Shown here piece after piece: positions 25,636-35,773 of a stretch of 64,000 nucleotides of DNA (its first letter is position 1; the number at the start of each line of letters is the position of its first letter). Location of the stretch: the NCBI RefSeq assembly GCF_003350375.1, contig NZ_QQAR01000005.1, positions 62,001-126,000 on the forward strand, in the 5' to 3' direction. The position numbers and the translations under genes were made by a program. Below the pieces are notes generated by a model. It saw only the letters and a list, made by a program, of their open reading frames with translations, searched no databases and was not told the origin of the DNA. Source of the DNA: Flavobacterium sp. AG291 (GTDB lineage: Bacteria > Bacteroidota > Bacteroidia > Flavobacteriales > Flavobacteriaceae).

Positions 25636-25663
25636 AAAGGCGAATCTTAATTGATTCGCCTTT
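25636..25663. terminator. bidirectional terminator between the barrel gene and tadA
   Basis: AAAGGCGAATC (25636-25646) / GATTCGCCTTT (25653-25663), A/T tracts on both sides; it overlaps the tadA stop region. Confidence 0.9.
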
Positions 25664-26105
25664 ATTTTCTTCGTTTCTTAAAAAAATCTTTCACCAGCTG
25701 TCCGCATTCTTCTGCCATAATACCGGTTACGACTTCGGTCTTTGGGTGCAGCTTTCCTCCCATTGTTCTGTAGCCCCTGTGCATGTCTTCGGCACCAAAA
25801 ACTACTGTGCTTATCTGGCTCCAGTATAAAGCCCCGGCACACATCTGGCAGGGTTCGAGCGTTACATAAAGCGTACAACCTGTAAGATATTTACCTCCAA
25901 TAAAATTTGCTGCCGCTGTAATGGCCTGCATCTCGGCATGGGCCGTAACATCTACAAGCAGCTCGGTAAGGTTGTGCGATTTTGCAATAACCCTGTTATC
26001 TACCGCAACCAGGGCACCTACGGGTATTTCGCCTTTATCAAATGCATCCTGCGCCTCAATAAGCGCCTTCTTCATAAAATACTCGTGAGTAAAAATATTC
26101 TTCAT
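25662..26105 (-). CDS. tadA: tRNA-specific adenosine deaminase / nucleoside deaminase
   Basis: Cytidine-deaminase-fold zinc enzyme with H56-A-E58 (TAHAEMQAI) and P-C86-QM-C89 as zinc ligands and catalytic Glu. Most likely TadA, which converts A34 to inosine in the tRNA-Arg(ACG) anticodon; some homologues act on guanine. Start chosen at ATG 26105 (MKNIFTHEYFMKKALIEA); an upstream ATG at 26123 would add six residues that look non-coding. Divergent from dxs. Confidence 0.9.
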   Translation of the reverse strand: MKNIFTHEYFMKKALIEAQDAFDKGEIPVGALVAVDNRVIAKSHNLTELLVDVTAHAEMQAITAAANFIGGKYLTGCTLYVTLEPCQMCAGALYWSQISTVVFGAEDMHRGYRTMGGKLHPKTEVVTGIMAEECGQLVKDFFKKRRK

Positions 26106-26203
26106 GCCACAAAAATACAGCATTTGTTGATACGGTTATTTGGTTATTTATACCGTATCCAACAAATAAACAAATCAACGAATAACCAAATCAACAATAA
26201 TCG

Positions 26204-26211
26204 TAAATTTG
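26204..26211 (+). promoter_or_regulatory. -7 element TAAATTTG of dxs
   Basis: TAAATTTGC fits the TAnnTTTG consensus and lies 16 bases before the dxs ATG; no good TTG at -33. Confidence 0.5.
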
Positions 26212-26227
26212 CTATTCATTACAAGCA

Positions 26228-27997
26228 ATGGCAGATAATCTCTTAAACAGCATTAACAATCCGGCCGACCTGAGAAAACTCAGCCCGGAACAGCTTCCGC
26301 AACTCGCAGAAGAACTGCGCAGGTTTATTATTGATATCGTTTCGGCCAAAGAGGGCCATCTCGGTGCAAGCCTTGGTGTAACCGAGCTTACCATTGCAAT
26401 GCATTATGTTTTTAACACCCCTGATGATCTTTTGGTTTGGGATGTAGGCCATCAGGCTTACGGACATAAACTGCTTACAGGCCGCAGGGACAAATTTGAT
26501 ACCAACCGCCAATTGGATGGCATAAGTGGTTTCCCAAAACGCAGCGAAAGCGAGTATGATACCTTTGGCACAGGCCATAGCAGTACCTCAATTTCGGCGG
26601 CACTGGGCATGGCAATTGCCTCTAAACTAAAAGGCGAAACCGAAAAGAATCATATTGCAGTAATCGGCGATGCTTCCATAGCATCGGGTATGGCGTTTGA
26701 AGGCCTGAACCACGCCGGTGTGACCGATGCCAACTTACTGGTGATACTCAACGACAATGCTATTGGTATTGATCCTAGTGTGGGAGCACTCAAAAACTAC
26801 CTTACTCAGGTAAAAGAGGGTACCAATCCGCGTGATAATAACATGATCAAGTCGCTTAATTTTGATTACAGCGGCCCCATTGACGGACATGACCTGCCCG
26901 CAGTACTAAAGGAACTCGAAAGGTTAAAGCAAAAAAAAGGACCCCGTTTTTTGCATATCATCACTACAAAAGGCAAAGGACTAAAACAGGCCGAGGAAGA
27001 TCAGGTTAAATACCACGCTCCGGGTAAGTTTGACCGCCTTACAGGTGAACTTCTGGCTATTGCCGATGATAACCTACCCCCTAAATATCAGGATGTATTT
27101 GGGCTAACACTGGTAGAACTTGCGCAACAAAACGAAAAGATAATAGGCATAACGCCTGCCATGCCATCGGGCAGCTCCATGAAATTTATGATGGAAGCTT
27201 TCCCTGACCGCGCTTTTGACGTAGGCATTGCCGAACAACACGCTGTAACCCTTGCTGCCGGTATGGCAACACAGGGCATGATAGTGTATTGCAATATTTA
27301 CTCAACCTTCCTGCAAAGGGCTTACGACCAGCTGATACACGATGTTGCACTGCAAAACCTTCCGGTTATTTTTTGTCTTGACAGAGCGGGACTCGTAGGC
27401 GAAGATGGAGCCACTCATCATGGCGTTTTTGACATTGCCTACCTGAGGTGTATTCCTAATTTGATTGTTTATGCTCCGCTTAATGAAAGCGAGTTGCGAA
27501 ATATACTTTATTCCGCGCAGCTGGGGCTTGAGCATCCTATTGCCATTCGTTACCCACGCGGACGTGGCGAAAGTACCGACTGGCAAAAGCCTTTCGGGAA
27601 AATAGAGATAGGCAAAGCCAATCTGCTAAAAGGAGGTACTAAAGTAGCGATACTTTCTACCGGAACAATTGGCAATAATGTTATAAAAGCACTTGATCAA
27701 AGCGATAATGCCTCGCTTTTCTCGCATTACGACTTTGGTTTTATAAAACCTCTTGACACCCAATTGCTGCATGAGATCTTCAAACAGCACGAAGAGGTTA
27801 TTACCATTGAGGATGGATGCATTAGCGGAGGTTTTGGAAGTAGTATTTGTGCCTTTGCAGCAAAACAGGGATACTCCTTAAAAATAAGGGTTTTAGGAGT
27901 GGCTGACACCTTTATTGAACAGGGAACAGTGGCCCAATTGCAACATTTATGCGGAATTGACGTTAAAAGCCTTAAAGATATTTTTTCAGCTTACTGA
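26228..27997 (+). CDS. dxs: 1-deoxy-D-xylulose-5-phosphate synthase
   Basis: First enzyme of the MEP isoprenoid pathway, joining pyruvate and glyceraldehyde 3-phosphate with thiamine diphosphate. 589 residues, slightly shorter than the usual 620. Visible: TPP motif GDASIASGMAFEGLNHAG ... LNDNAIGI, GHSSTSISAALG, the transketolase pyrimidine-binding region (DVGIAEQHAVTLAAGMA) and a C-terminal transketolase domain (EDGCISGGFGSSI). The DUF3078 gene follows after 46 bases in the same direction. Confidence 0.95.
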   Translation: MADNLLNSINNPADLRKLSPEQLPQLAEELRRFIIDIVSAKEGHLGASLGVTELTIAMHYVFNTPDDLLVWDVGHQAYGHKLLTGRRDKFDTNRQLDGISGFPKRSESEYDTFGTGHSSTSISAALGMAIASKLKGETEKNHIAVIGDASIASGMAFEGLNHAGVTDANLLVILNDNAIGIDPSVGALKNYLTQVKEGTNPRDNNMIKSLNFDYSGPIDGHDLPAVLKELERLKQKKGPRFLHIITTKGKGLKQAEEDQVKYHAPGKFDRLTGELLAIADDNLPPKYQDVFGLTLVELAQQNEKIIGITPAMPSGSSMKFMMEAFPDRAFDVGIAEQHAVTLAAGMATQGMIVYCNIYSTFLQRAYDQLIHDVALQNLPVIFCLDRAGLVGEDGATHHGVFDIAYLRCIPNLIVYAPLNESELRNILYSAQLGLEHPIAIRYPRGRGESTDWQKPFGKIEIGKANLLKGGTKVAILSTGTIGNNVIKALDQSDNASLFSHYDFGFIKPLDTQLLHEIFKQHEEVITIEDGCISGGFGSSICAFAAKQGYSLKIRVLGVADTFIEQGTVAQLQHLCGIDVKSLKDIFSAY

Positions 27998-28043
27998 AAA
28001 AATGACGACTTTTGCACCGAATTTTCCAATAAAACTGTTCAGA

Positions 28044-28994
28044 ATGAGATTAAAAGCCTGCGTAATTGCACTATTATGCATCCTATTTAGCCCGACTACT
28101 AAAGCACAAGTACTAGTAACTACTACCCTTCCTGACACGATAACCAACTGGGAGCGAACCAACACCATAGGCCTCGACCTTAATCAGGTAGCCTTTGTGA
28201 ACTGGAACGTGGGAGGTAACAACTCTGTTGCGGGTATTGCCAAAGGGCATTTCATTAGAAAATATTCAAAAAAATACCTGAACTGGAATAATGAGCTTAT
28301 ACTGAAGTACGGGCTTAACAGACAGGAAGGCCAGGGTACCCGTAAAACTGATGACCAGATAGAGCTTAACTCTACCTTTGGTTACCGTACCGATACGGTT
28401 TCTAATTGGTATTATGGCGCTAAATACAATTTTAAGACGCAATTTGCGAACGGTTATAACTACCCTAACACAACCGAAGAAATCTCGGGGCCATTCTCTC
28501 CTGCATATATCTTTTTGGGTATAGGTTCGGAGTATATCCGTAAAGATTTAGGCTTTAACCTGTATATGTCGCCGCTTACTGCGAAAACAACGATTGTAAC
28601 CGACAACAGGCTTGCCGATCAGGGTGCTTTTGGAGTACCGGCTGCAACCTATGATGCCGATGGAAACTTATTGACACACGGAAAGAATGTACGCACCGAG
28701 GTAGGTATATTAATTACCAACCAGTATAAGCACCAGATATTTACCAATATCATGCTCGATAACCGTTTTACCTTTTATACCGATTATATCAACAACTTTG
28801 GTAATATAGATGTTGACTGGCAAATGCAGCTTGACCTCACTGTAAACCAATATGTAAAGGCAAATGTGGGCATGCACATGATTTATGATGATGATATTAA
28901 GAACAAGGTAGAAAAAGATGGTGTTCAGGTAACTGAAGGGCCAAGAATTCAGCTAAAGCAAATGCTTGGTGTAGGACTGAGCTATACTTTTTAG
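28044..28994 (+). CDS. DUF3078 outer-membrane protein
   Basis: About 316 residues from ATG 28044, which starts a signal peptide (MRLKACVIALLCILFSPTTK). An ATG at 28002 would add 14 residues in front and is less convincing. The Bacteroidota DUF3078 features are seen: VAFVNWNVGGNNSVAGIAKG, LILKYGLNRQEGQGTRKTDD, YYGAKYNFKTQFANGY, and a final VGLSYTF barrel strand. Function unknown. Probably in one unit with dxs and ended by the strong hairpin at 29051. Confidence 0.85.
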   Translation: MRLKACVIALLCILFSPTTKAQVLVTTTLPDTITNWERTNTIGLDLNQVAFVNWNVGGNNSVAGIAKGHFIRKYSKKYLNWNNELILKYGLNRQEGQGTRKTDDQIELNSTFGYRTDTVSNWYYGAKYNFKTQFANGYNYPNTTEEISGPFSPAYIFLGIGSEYIRKDLGFNLYMSPLTAKTTIVTDNRLADQGAFGVPAATYDADGNLLTHGKNVRTEVGILITNQYKHQIFTNIMLDNRFTFYTDYINNFGNIDVDWQMQLDLTVNQYVKANVGMHMIYDDDIKNKVEKDGVQVTEGPRIQLKQMLGVGLSYTF

Positions 28995-29050
28995 ATTATT
29001 AGAGAGTTAGATTATCGGATTATTAGTCCGCTTCACTCATCTCTATAAAC

Positions 29051-29079
29051 AAAATACCCACGCAATGCGTGGGTATTTT
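29051..29079. terminator. bidirectional terminator
   Basis: AAAATACCCACGCA (29051-29064) / TGCGTGGGTATTTT (29066-29079) between convergent DUF3078 and rlpA-like genes. A CATCGGACTTCGGACATC repeat follows at 29105. Confidence 0.92.
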
Positions 29080-29127
29080 GTTTCGAATTAGCTCGAACTA
29101 TCTAAACATCGGACTTCGGACATCCGG

Positions 29128-29505
29128 CTACTTAGCAACCTCTATCGATACATACATATGCCCCTTTCGGGCTTTGCCTGCAATTTTGTTATAAGCCTTT
29201 TTAGAAAGATCTATATCAAACCCTCCTGAAAAGGGTCCACGATCGTTTATAACGACTATTACCCACTTACCGTTATCTACGTTCGTTACCTTTACTTTCG
29301 TGCCAAACGGAAGCTTTCTGTGAGCCGCAGTCATTTTGCTATTGCTAAAACGTTCTCCGCTGGCTGTTTTCCTTCCGTTAAACTTATCGGCATAGTAACT
29401 TGCTTTTGCCTTCTTATCATAAGAAGTAAAAGCCCCTTTAGACGACGAACAGCCCGTAAGGGCTGTAAGTGTTATAATAAATAATAAAATGATGTATCTG
29501 CGCAT
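29128..29505 (-). CDS. RlpA-family lipoprotein (double-psi beta-barrel)
   Basis: 125 residues; lipobox LTGC then SSSKG. One DPBB domain: [56 protein letters not shown]. RlpA proteins bind or cleave denuded peptidoglycan; this one lacks a SPOR domain. Its ATG overlaps the stop of the upstream RlpA gene by one base (TAATG), so the pair is translationally coupled. Confidence 0.88.
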   Translation of the reverse strand: MRRYIILLFIITLTALTGCSSSKGAFTSYDKKAKASYYADKFNGRKTASGERFSNSKMTAAHRKLPFGTKVKVTNVDNGKWVIVVINDRGPFSGGFDIDLSKKAYNKIAGKARKGHMYVSIEVAK

Positions 29506-29987
29506 TATTCAGCCGGCTCTATGATTTCCATTTTTACTTTAAAGCTGCCACATCCTTTTTTAGATGCGATTTCCATAAAAGCAGTCTTGGTAAGGTCAAT
29601 CTCAAGCTTTTTGCTGTATGGTCCACGATCGTTTACCTTAACATCAACATATTTCCCGTTGACTTCATTGGTAACGCGCACCATTGTCCCGAATGGGAGT
29701 TTCATATGTGCAGCAGTGTATTTCTTGTTATGGAAACGTTCACCACTGGTTGTTTTCCTGCCATTAAACTTATCAGCATAATAAGTAGCAAGAACATTTT
29801 GTTTGTAGAGCGTCAGTTTAGGTTCTGCAGGTTTTGCTTCTACTGTTTCAGTAGTATCGGCAACCTTAATTGCAGTAATCTTTTCAATCTTTTTAGTTTT
29901 GGAAGCTGTCTCTGTACTTCCTGTTGTAAAGCCCGTTATTATTAGCAACAATAATGACACACTAAAAACGATAATTTTATTCTTCAT
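29505..29987 (-). CDS. RlpA-family secreted protein (double-psi beta-barrel)
   Basis: 160 residues. Signal peptide or membrane anchor at the N-terminus (ISVSLLL-type hydrophobic run), then a Thr/Lys/Glu-rich linker to about residue 60, then a DPBB domain very like its neighbour ([37 protein letters not shown]). No lipobox, in contrast with the downstream copy, so the two probably act at different places in the envelope. Tandem duplicates. Confidence 0.87.
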   Translation of the reverse strand: MKNKIIVFSVSLLLLIITGFTTGSTETASKTKKIEKITAIKVADTTETVEAKPAEPKLTLYKQNVLATYYADKFNGRKTTSGERFHNKKYTAAHMKLPFGTMVRVTNEVNGKYVDVKVNDRGPYSKKLEIDLTKTAFMEIASKKGCGSFKVKMEIIEPAE

Positions 29988-30043
29988 AATAATTATAATT
30001 TTTCGGTTTTATGTTTAACAATAAGCATGCCATAAGACACAAA

Positions 30044-30060
30044 AAGCCTCATCGAGGCTT
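30044..30060 (-). terminator. terminator of the four-helix membrane protein gene
   Basis: AAGCCTC (30044-30050) / GAGGCTT (30054-30060), with minus-strand T's at 30041-30045. Confidence 0.75.
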
Positions 30061-30070
30061 CATTATGCGG

Positions 30071-30511
30071 TTAACTTAACCACTGATCCCACGGAATCCT
30101 GCTTAAAAGCAGTATCAATCCTATAGCATAAAAAATCGCAATTTTTCTAAATTTAGCAGTGCTGTCTTCTGTCCTTTTGTGTTTAGACCACCCTATCGTT
30201 ATGAGAACAATTGCTATCAAATTGATAAAAGGGTGCTCTACAAGCACTTTTCTAAGTTCGGCATTTTTCATTACCTCACCCATGCCCAACTGTTTAGCAA
30301 CATCCATTTTGGCAGACACAAACAACAGCACCAAACCAAGTACAAACTGAACGTGTGTAAATATTAAAGCCAGCATCGATATTTGTCTGTCTTTTGGCAG
30401 GAATGCCCTTTTTGACGACAAAGCCACAAATGCATTAATAATTGCTAAAAGCAAGAATACTAATACTGCATAAGCCCAATACGAATGCAGGTCTAAAACA
30501 CCTTGATACAT
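30071..30511 (-). CDS. four-helix membrane protein of unknown function (often labelled cytochrome b-like)
   Basis: About 146 residues from ATG 30511 (MYQGVLDLHSYWAYAVLVFL); an ATG at 30538 is an alternative. Four hydrophobic segments near residues 10-30, 50-70, 95-115 and 125-140. Conserved His residues in LHSYW and in FTHVQFVLG could bind heme, which is why similar proteins are annotated as cytochrome B, but no full heme motif is visible. Conserved in flavobacteria, to my knowledge without an assigned role. Confidence 0.75.
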   Translation of the reverse strand: MYQGVLDLHSYWAYAVLVFLLLAIINAFVALSSKRAFLPKDRQISMLALIFTHVQFVLGLVLLFVSAKMDVAKQLGMGEVMKNAELRKVLVEHPFINLIAIVLITIGWSKHKRTEDSTAKFRKIAIFYAIGLILLLSRIPWDQWLS

Positions 30512-30791
30512 AGTTAAGTTTTTGTTTTGGAAAGGCAAATATAACCAATTACGTATAAAAACCGACTTAAAAAACCCTGTTAATTTAGTGTTAACGTTTG
30601 TTTAGAACCTGTCTAAGAACCAATTAACACCGTTAACACACCAATACTAAAGGGGTTACACCGTGATTTAAATTATTATAACCCGAAAAAAAAACGTCAT
30701 TTTAAGCAATGTATTTTCTTACATGCGCAGAAAAACCATGAGATTTTACTATTTTTAATTTTTACACAGACCAAAACTTAGTCTATTAAGC

Positions 30792-31514
30792 ATGAAAATA
30801 AACACCACTACTAAAGGTATCAATTGGTTACAGATTTTTCTTTTTTACAGCATAATCCTTATTGGGACTTACCTTATTCGAAAACTGCCAAATCTTTTAA
30901 ATCTTCTACTGGAAAAAATAACCTCAATTCCTTTTTCATTCAACTATAATCACGGATTGATAACCCTTATTACAGCTTTATTGTTTTACAGATTTACAAA
31001 CATAAAACAGACTGCTACCCTCTTAGGCAACCATAAACTAAAAAATATCCTTTTCCCGGTTATATTATTAGGGTGCTATTCGGTATACGGAATTGAAAAC
31101 AACCACGGAGTAAACAAACATGTATGGGCAATTATTTTCTGTTCGTTAGCTCTCATTTACAACATAATGGAAGAGTATGCATGGAGAGGCTATTTTATTG
31201 ACAGCCTTTCTTCACTAAACTTCATCTCAAAAAGCCTTATTTCCGGAATATTCTGGGCAGTGTGGCATCTGTTGGTTTTTCAAAACTTCGATCAGTATGG
31301 CGGGTTTTGGATATTTTTACTATTCTGCCTCATCTTCTCCTTTATTCTGACTTTTGCAATACAACGCACAAACTCTGTATTAGCTTCGGCATCCATTCAT
31401 GGTTTTATAATACAAATGAATATTGCCACAATAGTATGTTTTGTGCTGTTTATGCTGGTACTCTTTACCTGGAATAGAAAAGAGAATCCTACAGCAATTA
31501 CGATATCCGAGTAA
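30792..31514 (+). CDS. CPBP-family intramembrane metalloprotease
   Basis: 240 residues, about seven hydrophobic segments. The Abi/CAAX-protease motifs are present: E127-E128-YAW-R132, then W-H159-LLVF, and SASIHGF near residue 202. These residues form the glutamate/histidine active site within the membrane. Physiological substrate unknown. Gene stands alone; the preceding 250 bases are non-coding. A hairpin at 31520-31547 follows. Confidence 0.88.
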   Translation: MKINTTTKGINWLQIFLFYSIILIGTYLIRKLPNLLNLLLEKITSIPFSFNYNHGLITLITALLFYRFTNIKQTATLLGNHKLKNILFPVILLGCYSVYGIENNHGVNKHVWAIIFCSLALIYNIMEEYAWRGYFIDSLSSLNFISKSLISGIFWAVWHLLVFQNFDQYGGFWIFLLFCLIFSFILTFAIQRTNSVLASASIHGFIIQMNIATIVCFVLFMLVLFTWNRKENPTAITISE

Positions 31515-31519
31515 AAACA

Positions 31520-31547
31520 AAACCCCAAAGTTTACTCTTTGGGGTTT
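31520..31547. terminator. terminator after the CPBP gene
   Basis: AAACCCCAAAG (31520-31530) / CTTTGGGGTTT (31537-31547); usable in both directions with the convergent lipoprotein gene. Confidence 0.88.
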
Positions 31548-31579
31548 AATAAATATGAAATTTATTTACAATGGATTTC

Positions 31580-32632
31580 TTAGTTTAGCGATACTGCATC
31601 AATACCTACAACAGTTGAGTAGATATCATCCGACACGTCGGTAGTCATGAATATTACATATACCGGACCTGTAAGACTTCCAAAATTAATAGTTTTACTT
31701 GTCCAGCCTGTAAATCCGGCATAGTCATCACCATCATCCGGCATACCCGGGAAACCTTCGCACTGGGTAACATTCTCGCCAATAGTGTTTACACTGGTAA
31801 CAAACTCTACATGAGCACCATTCTGCCCTACAACAACTGCCATAAACGAGTCGTCAAACTCACTGCCTACATACTCAAGGAATTCAGCAGAAAGGAAGTT
31901 GTAGTTAAAACTTAATGATGAAGCTGAATTAGAATCGAATGGGCCTAATATCATTGCACTTGATGTTCCTCCAATAGCGTTGTTAGCCGACACCAGAGCA
32001 TCTCCGCTTGTAATAGCAGCAAATGAAGAACCTGCAAACGGACTAAGACAGCCCAGAGAAGCAGAAACTATGTTTCCATCACCAATGAAAACCATACCAT
32101 CAGCCCCGTTTTCAAAACCTGTAGCATCACCTAATGATGTTGAAGGTACAGAATAAGTAGTATACTCATAGCTCATTTCCTGATATAGCGGCTGCCCGCC
32201 ATCATCCTGTATACCTGTAGTAAGGTTAATCTCAACGTTTGCATTATCAGCAAAAGTCTTATAGGGCATAAATGTTATGATCGCATACCCATTAGCTGCC
32301 TCATTTACTGAAATGGTTCCCCCTACTTTACGGCCATTTTCTTTTACGATAAAAGTATTTTCATTAACCGTAGAAAGCAAAACTTTGTCGTTCATAAAAA
32401 ATACTGCAGGAGTATTTGCAGGATATTGCTGACCTGAAACCGACGGCACTGCCTGAGCCACTTCAAGTGGCGTAGTGTCATTAAGATCGATTACAGCGGT
32501 AACACCACCGGTGCCTTTGTTTACAATAGTGTAAAAATCATCATTGGTGTTTCCGGAATTGCTATCATCACTCGAACACCCCGTAAAAACTAAAGCTGCA
32601 AGTAGCCCTGAGCATAAGATAATTTTTTTCAT
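31580..32632 (-). CDS. choice-of-anchor L domain lipoprotein
   Basis: 350 residues; signal peptide with lipobox FTGC followed by SSDDSNSG, a typical Bacteroidota surface-lipoprotein start (acidic residues after the Cys). The middle has an Ig-like region (about 90-150). The C-terminal about 190 residues carry the choice-of-anchor L pattern: NNAIGGTSSAMILGPFD, LSFNYNFLSAEFLEYVG, DDSFMAVVV, and the end VVGIDAVSLN. Likely a surface-exposed adhesin or binding protein. Single gene. Confidence 0.8.
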   Translation of the reverse strand: MKKIILCSGLLAALVFTGCSSDDSNSGNTNDDFYTIVNKGTGGVTAVIDLNDTTPLEVAQAVPSVSGQQYPANTPAVFFMNDKVLLSTVNENTFIVKENGRKVGGTISVNEAANGYAIITFMPYKTFADNANVEINLTTGIQDDGGQPLYQEMSYEYTTYSVPSTSLGDATGFENGADGMVFIGDGNIVSASLGCLSPFAGSSFAAITSGDALVSANNAIGGTSSAMILGPFDSNSASSLSFNYNFLSAEFLEYVGSEFDDSFMAVVVGQNGAHVEFVTSVNTIGENVTQCEGFPGMPDDGDDYAGFTGWTSKTINFGSLTGPVYVIFMTTDVSDDIYSTVVGIDAVSLN

Positions 32633-32795
32633 ACTTTTTGGTTTAAGTTGGTTTAAGTATGATTTAAACAGGCGGGCTTATAAAAACCCTACCCGCTTTA
32701 AATACACACATGGCAAATTTAATACACTATACAACAATCAACCATACCCATTACTGGGGATTTTGTTTTCTTTAACAGATTGAGGCGAGGCAATA

Positions 32796-32826
32796 AAAAA
32801 CCCCGAAGATTATTCTCCGGGGCTTA
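32796..32826 (-). terminator. terminator of pgi
   Basis: Minus strand: CCCCGGAGA, loop ATAA, TCTTCGGGG and six T's, on plus coordinates about 32795-32824. Confidence 0.85.
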
Positions 32827-32860
32827 TTATATCTGTCAACTGACAACCGTTAATAGACAA

Positions 32861-34501
32861 CTATTTCCCTAAAAACTTCTCTAATAAGAAAGTTGTAGAG
32901 CTGTCGTGCGTTTTAACAGTTCCTGAGTTTATTTCATCAAGAATAGAGTTGGCAAGCTGTTTTCCAAGCTCAACACCCCATTGGTCGTAACTGAAAATAT
33001 TCCAGATAACACCCTGAACAAATATCTTGTGTTCGTATAATGCAATAAGCGAACCCAGTGTTTCCGGAGTAAGTTTTTTAATCAGTAATGTATTTGTAGG
33101 CTTGTTACCCGCAAATACCTTAAACGGACGAAGGTAATCTGCCTTATTTGCCGCTACGCCTGCTTTGTCAAACTCAGCTTGTACCTGCGCCTCAGTTTTA
33201 CCGTTAAGTAAGGCTTCGGTTTGTGCAAAAAAGTTAGACATTAGCTTATCATGGTGATCTTTATTACCGTGAAGCGGCTGAATAAATCCGATAAAGTCTG
33301 TCGGGATAAGTTTTGTTCCCTGGTGTATCAGCTGGAAGAAAGCGTGCTGAGAGTTAGTTCCCGGCTCACCCCAAATGATAGTTCCCGTTTGGTAGTTTAC
33401 CGCTTTACCATCACGCCCTATGCTCTTACCGTTACTCTCCATGATACCCTGTTGCAGGTATGGAGCCAGTTTTTGAAGATATTGCGTATATGGAATTAGC
33501 GCCTCACTTTCGGCACCAAAGAAGTTGTTATACCAAATGCTTAGCAACGCCAGTACCACCGGAATGTTTTTGTCGTGAGGAGCCGTGCGGAAGTGCTCGT
33601 CCATTTCGTTAGCACCTTTAAGCAACTTATCAAAGTTTTCAAAACCTACTGCAAGGGCAATAGTAAGTCCTACTGCACTCCACAATGAGAAACGTCCGCC
33701 AACCCAATCCCACATCGGGAAAATGTTGTCTTTAGCAATACCAAACTCGGTTACTTTCTGAATATTGGTAGATACCGCAACAAAATGCTTCGCTACATCT
33801 TCCTGCTTAGCCGACTTTAAGAACCATGCCCTTACGGTTTCAGCATTCGAAAGCGTTTCCTGAGTGGTGAATGTTTTAGACGCAATTACAAATAATGTAG
33901 TTTCCGGGTTAAGCCCTTTAAGGCTTTCCATTACGTGGTCACCATCTACGTTAGAGATGAACCTTACGTTAAGCTGGTTCTTGTAGAATTTAAGTGATTC
34001 CACCACCATTGCAGGACCAAGATCAGATCCGCCAATACCTATGTTTACCACATCAGTAAAAGCTTTTCCTGTATATCCGGTTTTGCCTCCGCTAATTATA
34101 GCATCGCAAAACTGTTTTATCTTGTTTTTAACCGCATATACCTCCGGCATAACATTTACGCCATCCACTTTAATATTAGCAGATGAAGGAGCGCGAAGTG
34201 CCGTATGCAACACTGCCCTGCCCTCGGTACGGTTTATGGCATCTCCGCCAAAATATGCTTCTACAGCACCTTTAAGATTTGCCTGTTGTGCCAAATCCTG
34301 AAGCAACTGTAATGTTTTTTCGTTTATGATATTCTTAGAATAGTCAACTATAAAATCGTTCCACTGAATGTTGAACTTCGCTGTCCTTTCTTTATCTGAC
34401 GCGAACATATCTTTCATCGATGCTTGCTGCATCTCCGTAAAGTGTTGCATCAGCTCCTGCCAGACGGCTGTACCGGAAGGATTGATGTTTTCTAGTGCCA
34501 T
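32861..34501 (-). CDS. pgi: glucose-6-phosphate isomerase
   Basis: 546 residues. Interconverts glucose 6-phosphate and fructose 6-phosphate. PGI signatures are clear: [20 protein letters not shown] and [14 protein letters not shown], plus [13 protein letters not shown] and the catalytic-loop HTALRAP. Last gene of a compact minus-strand run (DUF3108 - tryptophan dioxygenase - M23 peptidase - pgi; gaps of 5, 24 and 12 bases). Confidence 0.96.
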   Translation of the reverse strand: MALENINPSGTAVWQELMQHFTEMQQASMKDMFASDKERTAKFNIQWNDFIVDYSKNIINEKTLQLLQDLAQQANLKGAVEAYFGGDAINRTEGRAVLHTALRAPSSANIKVDGVNVMPEVYAVKNKIKQFCDAIISGGKTGYTGKAFTDVVNIGIGGSDLGPAMVVESLKFYKNQLNVRFISNVDGDHVMESLKGLNPETTLFVIASKTFTTQETLSNAETVRAWFLKSAKQEDVAKHFVAVSTNIQKVTEFGIAKDNIFPMWDWVGGRFSLWSAVGLTIALAVGFENFDKLLKGANEMDEHFRTAPHDKNIPVVLALLSIWYNNFFGAESEALIPYTQYLQKLAPYLQQGIMESNGKSIGRDGKAVNYQTGTIIWGEPGTNSQHAFFQLIHQGTKLIPTDFIGFIQPLHGNKDHHDKLMSNFFAQTEALLNGKTEAQVQAEFDKAGVAANKADYLRPFKVFAGNKPTNTLLIKKLTPETLGSLIALYEHKIFVQGVIWNIFSYDQWGVELGKQLANSILDEINSGTVKTHDSSTTFLLEKFLGK

Positions 34502-34513
34502 TGTAATGTGAAT

Positions 34514-35749
34514 TTATTTAGAGAATTTGATGTCTGATAAGCTGTCCAGCTCTTTTTTAAGCGGCGTCATATAAGCCTCAAAACGCGGCTTATCTTTAGC
34601 ACTCATAGGTTCAGAGCTTGGCAGTTTCATACGAAGTGCATCTACCTGCACCCCGTTCTTCCAGAAACGGTAACATACGTGAGGACCTGTAGCCAGTCCT
34701 GTGCTACCCACTTTTCCAATGATATCGCCCTGCGATACCCTTTGACCCGTCCTAACCAATATCTTACTCATGTGCAGGTATTGGGTAGCATACGTTCCAT
34801 TATGTTTTACTTTAACAAAGTTACCGTTACCGGCAGTATATCCCGTACGTTCTACAACACCATTCGCTGTGGTCATAATAGGTGTTCCGTGAGGCGCAGC
34901 ATAATCGGTTCCGTTATGGGCTTTCCAGCGACCCTGTACCGGGTGGAAACGCCTTGGCGAGAACCTCGAACTGATACGGCTGAATTTAAGTGGCGCTTTC
35001 AGGAACATGCTTTTCAGCACTTTTCCTTCTTCGTCATAAAAATCAACTTTCTTAGAGTTAGGATCCCTTTTGAATGGAAAAGCATAAATACGTTTTCCTT
35101 TATATTCAAAATAAGATGATTCAATATTCTGGAGTCCGGCATATTGCGTACCGTCTATGTATTTTTCGTTTACAGCAACAGCAAACTTATCGCCTTTCTG
35201 AATTTTAAAGAAGTCGATAGACCATGCATAAATCTCCGAAAGTTCATGTGACAATGCCGGTGAAGCTCCTGCATTTTTAAGTGTTTCGGCAAGCGAGCCT
35301 TCAATCTCAGCTACTATTACCCTGCGTTTAATAGTCATAGGCCTTACCTTTTTATAGGCTTTAGCAATACTATCACGAAGGTCTATAACATAATAACTTG
35401 TAACATCGGGCTGATATACAAAAACCTGAAGCGCATTAGGCGCTTTTTTATCTTTAAGAAGGGTAAAAGCCTTACCTACCCTGATATCCCTAAGATCAAA
35501 CGAATCTTTTATAGCCTCGGTAACCTTGTGCACCTGAGCAGCATCATAACCTTCATCGCCTAACAGCTTGCCAAAGGTATCACCATTTTCAATGGTATCA
35601 TTTACCACTTTAAAATCATTTAGCGTAAAGCCAAATTCTTTTATAATAGGATCCTTTTTCACGGCAGCCTGCTTAGGCTTAGCTGTTTCCTCGTCCTTTT
35701 TACAGGCTATTAAGGTAAACAGTAATAGTATGACGGTTAAATACTTCAA
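34514..35749 (-). CDS. M23-family peptidoglycan endopeptidase lipoprotein
   Basis: 411 residues, lipobox LIAC then KKDEE. The N-terminal half has LysM/Csd3-like lead domains; the peptidase domain near residues 265-380 has H-NGT-D (zinc ligands) and YLHMSK. The final motif reads GPHVCYRF: the usual HxH is HxC, so a Cys sits where the third zinc His is expected. I recall this form in other Bacteroidota M23 proteins. Likely a cell-wall hydrolase. The 12-base gap to pgi and 24 bases from the dioxygenase gene indicate one operon. Confidence 0.9.
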   Translation of the reverse strand: MKYLTVILLLFTLIACKKDEETAKPKQAAVKKDPIIKEFGFTLNDFKVVNDTIENGDTFGKLLGDEGYDAAQVHKVTEAIKDSFDLRDIRVGKAFTLLKDKKAPNALQVFVYQPDVTSYYVIDLRDSIAKAYKKVRPMTIKRRVIVAEIEGSLAETLKNAGASPALSHELSEIYAWSIDFFKIQKGDKFAVAVNEKYIDGTQYAGLQNIESSYFEYKGKRIYAFPFKRDPNSKKVDFYDEEGKVLKSMFLKAPLKFSRISSRFSPRRFHPVQGRWKAHNGTDYAAPHGTPIMTTANGVVERTGYTAGNGNFVKVKHNGTYATQYLHMSKILVRTGQRVSQGDIIGKVGSTGLATGPHVCYRFWKNGVQVDALRMKLPSSEPMSAKDKPRFEAYMTPLKKELDSLSDIKFSK

Positions 35750-35773
35750 TGTGTGTATTGTGTTTTCTTTTGG

